From Firmicutes bacterium CAG:631 (lineage in GTDB: Bacteria; Bacillota_I; Bacilli_A; RFN20; CAG-631), in assembly GCA_000433015.1 (NCBI GenBank), contig HF997992.1, positions 1-64,000 of the forward strand: a DNA stretch of 64,000 bases. The letters run 5' to 3'. Below are positions 61,748-64,000 of the stretch, piece after piece (the stretch's first letter is position 1; each line of letters starts with the position of its first letter). Under the pieces are notes generated by a model that saw nothing but the letters and a program-made list of their open reading frames with translations, did no database searches and had not been told where the DNA came from. Position numbers and translations under genes: made by a program.

Positions 61748-63391
61748 TTATACATCATGAAAGCAACTTCCACCAATAAATTCTCTTAGCAATGAATTAC
61801 AAGGCACCCATTTATCATCAATATCTTTAAAATATTTTAAAAATTTAATTAATCGATTCGCTGTTATAGCGTGTGGATGATCATCAGGAATCGCTTGTAA
61901 AGCAGGCAAAGCATATTTTTTCATCACGCCAAGTTCATAAGTTAATTCTGAATTAAAGACAAAATTAGCCCCTTCTTGGTGTGGATAAATCCATTTAAAT
62001 TCTCCTCTTCGAACGGACGCCCACATTTCTAATGTTTTTTCTGCAGAAGTGTTTCGATATTTTTTATCCCGAACAATTCTTCGAAGCAAACGAATGTCAG
62101 TTAAACTAATTGGGTTATGATTATCTAAGTTAATTTGAATTTGTGGAGCAATATAAATTTTAAATTTTTGATGTTTTGGAATAGAAGAAGTTAAATAATC
62201 ATTTAAAGCATGAATTCCTTCAATAATGATGGGTGTTTTCGCATCAATTTTGCATTTTTGCCCTTCTTCTCTTTCCCCCGTTTTAAAATTAAATACAGGA
62301 AGCGTAATTTCATCTCCTTGAATCAAAGCAAGCATATGACTATTAAACAAGTCAATGTCTAATGCTTCAATATGTTCTAAATCGGGATCCCCATTTTCAT
62401 CAACTGGAGCTTGATGTTTTGGTAAATAGTAATCATCAATAGAAATACGAAGTGGTGTAATTCCTCTAGACATCAATTCAATTCTTAGACGATTAGAAAA
62501 AGTCGTTTTACCACTAGAAGATGGGCCAGCAATAGCGATTAAACGAATATTTTCAATATCTTTTTCGATGGCATTGCCTAATTCACAAAGCATATCATTA
62601 TGTTTTGTTTCACACATATTAATAAAATCAACGGTTGTTTCTTCACGAACATGATCATTCATTTTTGAAACTGTATCTGCTTCACAAATTTTTGACCATC
62701 CATGTGCTAGTTTTAAAGTTTTTCCAAACATGGATGCTTCTTCAAAAGCAGGAATTGTTCCGTTTTCCTCGGCTCTTGGATATTGCACAATAAATCCTGG
62801 GTTATAATGTTTTACAATAAATTGGGTTAAATACCCCGTTGAGGGCACCATGTATCCAAACATATAATTTAAATATCCATCACATTCATAAATATGTACC
62901 ATTTTTTCAGGACGGTATTTTAAAGTTTCCATCTTATCTTCTTCATTTTGTTTTTTATAAATTTCTTTGGCTTCTTCCTTTGTAATTAGTCTTCTTGTTA
63001 AAGGATAATCCGCTTCTACAATTTTTTTCATTTCATTGACAACATCTTTAATAAATCGACTATCAAATGCTTGATTTTTATTTAATAATTGTACAAAAAT
63101 AGATCGAGACACATTATAACTTAATCGTACACTATATTCCGGTTGTAAACGATAGATAGCCATGACTATTAAATATCGCAAACTTGTTTCATAAACCTTT
63201 ACAGCATCAGAATTTTTTAAATCTAAAAGTTCAATTTCACAATTGAAACTGACTTCATACGTTAATTCTCTTAAACGATTATTGACTTTAGCTGCATAAT
63301 ATTTTTTTTGTTCGTCTTTGGGTATTAAAGATAAAATGGTTTGTTTGTTTTCTAATTGAAAAGTCTGTTTTCCTATTTTTACATTAAACAT
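61748..63391 (-). CDS. TGS-domain uridine kinase-like P-loop kinase
   Basis: 547 residues. An N-terminal TGS domain (MFNVKIGKQTFQLENKQTIL) and a threonyl-tRNA-synthetase-like second domain (about 60-260, with HGWSKICEAD) precede a P-loop kinase: Walker A AGPSSSGKTTFSNRL, RISIDDYYLPK, and PIIIEGIHALND. This fusion is a known family in Firmicutes annotated as uridine kinase or phosphoribulokinase-like, whose substrate is not established. The promoter lies just upstream. Its N-terminal part suggests tRNA or ribosome contact, but that is inference. Confidence 0.88.
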   Translation of the reverse strand: MFNVKIGKQTFQLENKQTILSLIPKDEQKKYYAAKVNNRLRELTYEVSFNCEIELLDLKNSDAVKVYETSLRYLIVMAIYRLQPEYSVRLSYNVSRSIFVQLLNKNQAFDSRFIKDVVNEMKKIVEADYPLTRRLITKEEAKEIYKKQNEEDKMETLKYRPEKMVHIYECDGYLNYMFGYMVPSTGYLTQFIVKHYNPGFIVQYPRAEENGTIPAFEEASMFGKTLKLAHGWSKICEADTVSKMNDHVREETTVDFINMCETKHNDMLCELGNAIEKDIENIRLIAIAGPSSSGKTTFSNRLRIELMSRGITPLRISIDDYYLPKHQAPVDENGDPDLEHIEALDIDLFNSHMLALIQGDEITLPVFNFKTGEREEGQKCKIDAKTPIIIEGIHALNDYLTSSIPKHQKFKIYIAPQIQINLDNHNPISLTDIRLLRRIVRDKKYRNTSAEKTLEMWASVRRGEFKWIYPHQEGANFVFNSELTYELGVMKKYALPALQAIPDDHPHAITANRLIKFLKYFKDIDDKWVPCNSLLREFIGGSCFHDV

Positions 63392-63433
63392 ATTTTTTTC
63401 CCTTTCTTTTTATTGAATTCGCTTTGTGCTTTT

Positions 63434-63462
63434 ATTATAAAAAAAAGCAATGCAATTGGCAA
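63434..63462 (-). promoter_or_regulatory. Promoter of the uridine-kinase-like gene
   Basis: Minus strand TTGCCA (63462-63457) and TATAAT (63439-63434), 17 bp apart, about 40 bases before the start codon. Confidence 0.7.
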
Positions 63463-63475
63463 GATGAACAATCAC

Positions 63476-64000
63476 TTAATTAAAAATTAATTGAATGCTT
63501 GTTCCTTTTCCAAGTTGACTTTTTAATCGAATTTCAATGTTATATTTTACACAAATGTGTTTAACAATAGCAAGTCCTAGTCCTGTGCCTCCACTATTTT
63601 TAGAACGGTCTTTGTCTACTTGATAAAAACGTTCAAAAATACGCTCTTGATGTTTTTTTGCAATGCCTATGCCATCATCTTCAATTTTTATTGTATGATT
63701 TTTATTAGAAATACTGATTTTTATAGTTCCAAATTCATTTCCATATTTAATCGCATTATCAATCAAATTCATAATTAAGTGAGAAGCATCTTTTTCACTC
63801 ATTGTAAAATAGAATGATTCTAAATCTAAATCAAAGGTAATCTTTTTTTTCTTAGCATTAATAGTCAATAATTCAATGGCATTGGTAATGGCTTGTTTCA
63901 AATCAATTTTTTCTGAAACTTCAACAATTTCGCTTTCTAGTCGAGATAATTCTAACATGTCTACCACCATTTGATTCATTCGTTGCGCTTCTTTTAACGT
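63476..64000 (-). CDS. Sensor histidine kinase, C-terminal part (cut by window end)
   Basis: The frame is open to the right edge. The visible residues begin TLKEAQRMNQMVVDMLELSRLES, the end of a HisKA dimerisation domain; the phosphoryl-acceptor His lies beyond the window. The ATPase domain follows with the N-box LIMNLIDNAIKYG, G1 DDGIGIAKKH, F-box ERFYQVD and G2 GGTGLGLAIVKH. The C-terminal layout fits PhoR/ResE-type kinases. The response regulator is expected further right. Partial. Confidence 0.9.
   Translation of the reverse strand, partial: TLKEAQRMNQMVVDMLELSRLESEIVEVSEKIDLKQAITNAIELLTINAKKKKITFDLDLESFYFTMSEKDASHLIMNLIDNAIKYGNEFGTIKISISNKNHTIKIEDDGIGIAKKHQERIFERFYQVDKDRSKNSGGTGLGLAIVKHICVKYNIEIRLKSQLGKGTSIQLIFN

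Noticed and set aside
1-64000. Mycoplasma/Spiroplasma genetic code
   Set aside because: ATGA junctions (for example 17993-17996 and 24790-24793) use TGA as a stop, and a peptidoglycan carboxypeptidase is encoded.

Overview
The window looks like a chromosomal segment of a low-GC, cell-walled Firmicute (Bacilli, Erysipelotrichales or a lineage close to Mollicutes). Base composition is strongly AT-rich. Shine-Dalgarno sites are good, several junctions are ATGA overlaps that use TGA as a stop (so genetic code 11, not the Mycoplasma code), and a D,D-carboxypeptidase implies a cell wall. ParAB, ClpC, Opp and a uridine-kinase-like gene point to chromosome rather than plasmid. No rRNA, tRNA, CRISPR array or transposase gene was seen.

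Left to right: (1) 1-10.5 kb, minus strand, is a polymorphic-toxin island. A small sigma-70-like factor is followed by two phage-type small membrane proteins (XhlA-like and a Hol44-type holin), a degenerate Fic plus nucleotidyltransferase protein, a 2251-residue RHS protein with an HERGH metallopeptidase-like tip, a lipoprotein and a membrane protein (immunity candidates), and a decayed RHS remnant. A 36-bp promoter-like motif (31/36 identical) precedes both the sigma gene and the holin operon, so the sigma factor may drive itself and the toxin release genes. (2) 10.8-23.6 kb holds a penicillin-binding carboxypeptidase, an AAA/DUF4143 ATPase gene between two 39-bp repeats, a heterodimeric ABC exporter, two RimK-like ATP-grasp genes, parAB, a frameshifted flavin-type oxidase gene, and small membrane or LolA-like proteins.

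(3) 23.6-38.8 kb is one compact 11-gene minus-strand operon behind a perfect TTGACA-17-TATAAT promoter. It encodes three SipW-type exported proteins (two of them paralogous TasA/CalY-like proteins), a large secreted protein, the signal peptidase SipW, a membrane-anchored McrB-like AAA+ ATPase, a DUF2357/McrC-like zinc-ribbon protein, an ABC transporter pair, and two more secreted proteins (beta-helix-like, and a collagen-motif/InlB-repeat lipoprotein). This pairing of matrix-fibre export with McrB-type machinery is the best candidate for an undescribed system here.

(4) 38.8-48.3 kb is an oligopeptide importer operon (oppA-B-C-D-F, then an ApbE-like lipoprotein). Its OppA looks circularly permuted, and OppB and OppD each carry an insertion of more than 300 residues. 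(5) 48.4-51 kb is clpC (no middle domain) with a small exported protein. (6) 51-58.9 kb is a seven-gene carbohydrate operon (TIM-barrel isomerase, GH36 alpha-galactosidase, TldD/TldE, GDPD-like phosphodiesterase, membrane protein, mutarotase-like protein) with a palindromic operator in its promoter. (7) 59-64 kb holds an MBL-fold enzyme, an Eis-like acetyltransferase, a DUF4143 pseudogene with an internal deletion, a TGS-uridine-kinase-like protein and the C-terminal part of a sensor histidine kinase cut by the window end. All functions are inferred by reading sequence; no database search was run.
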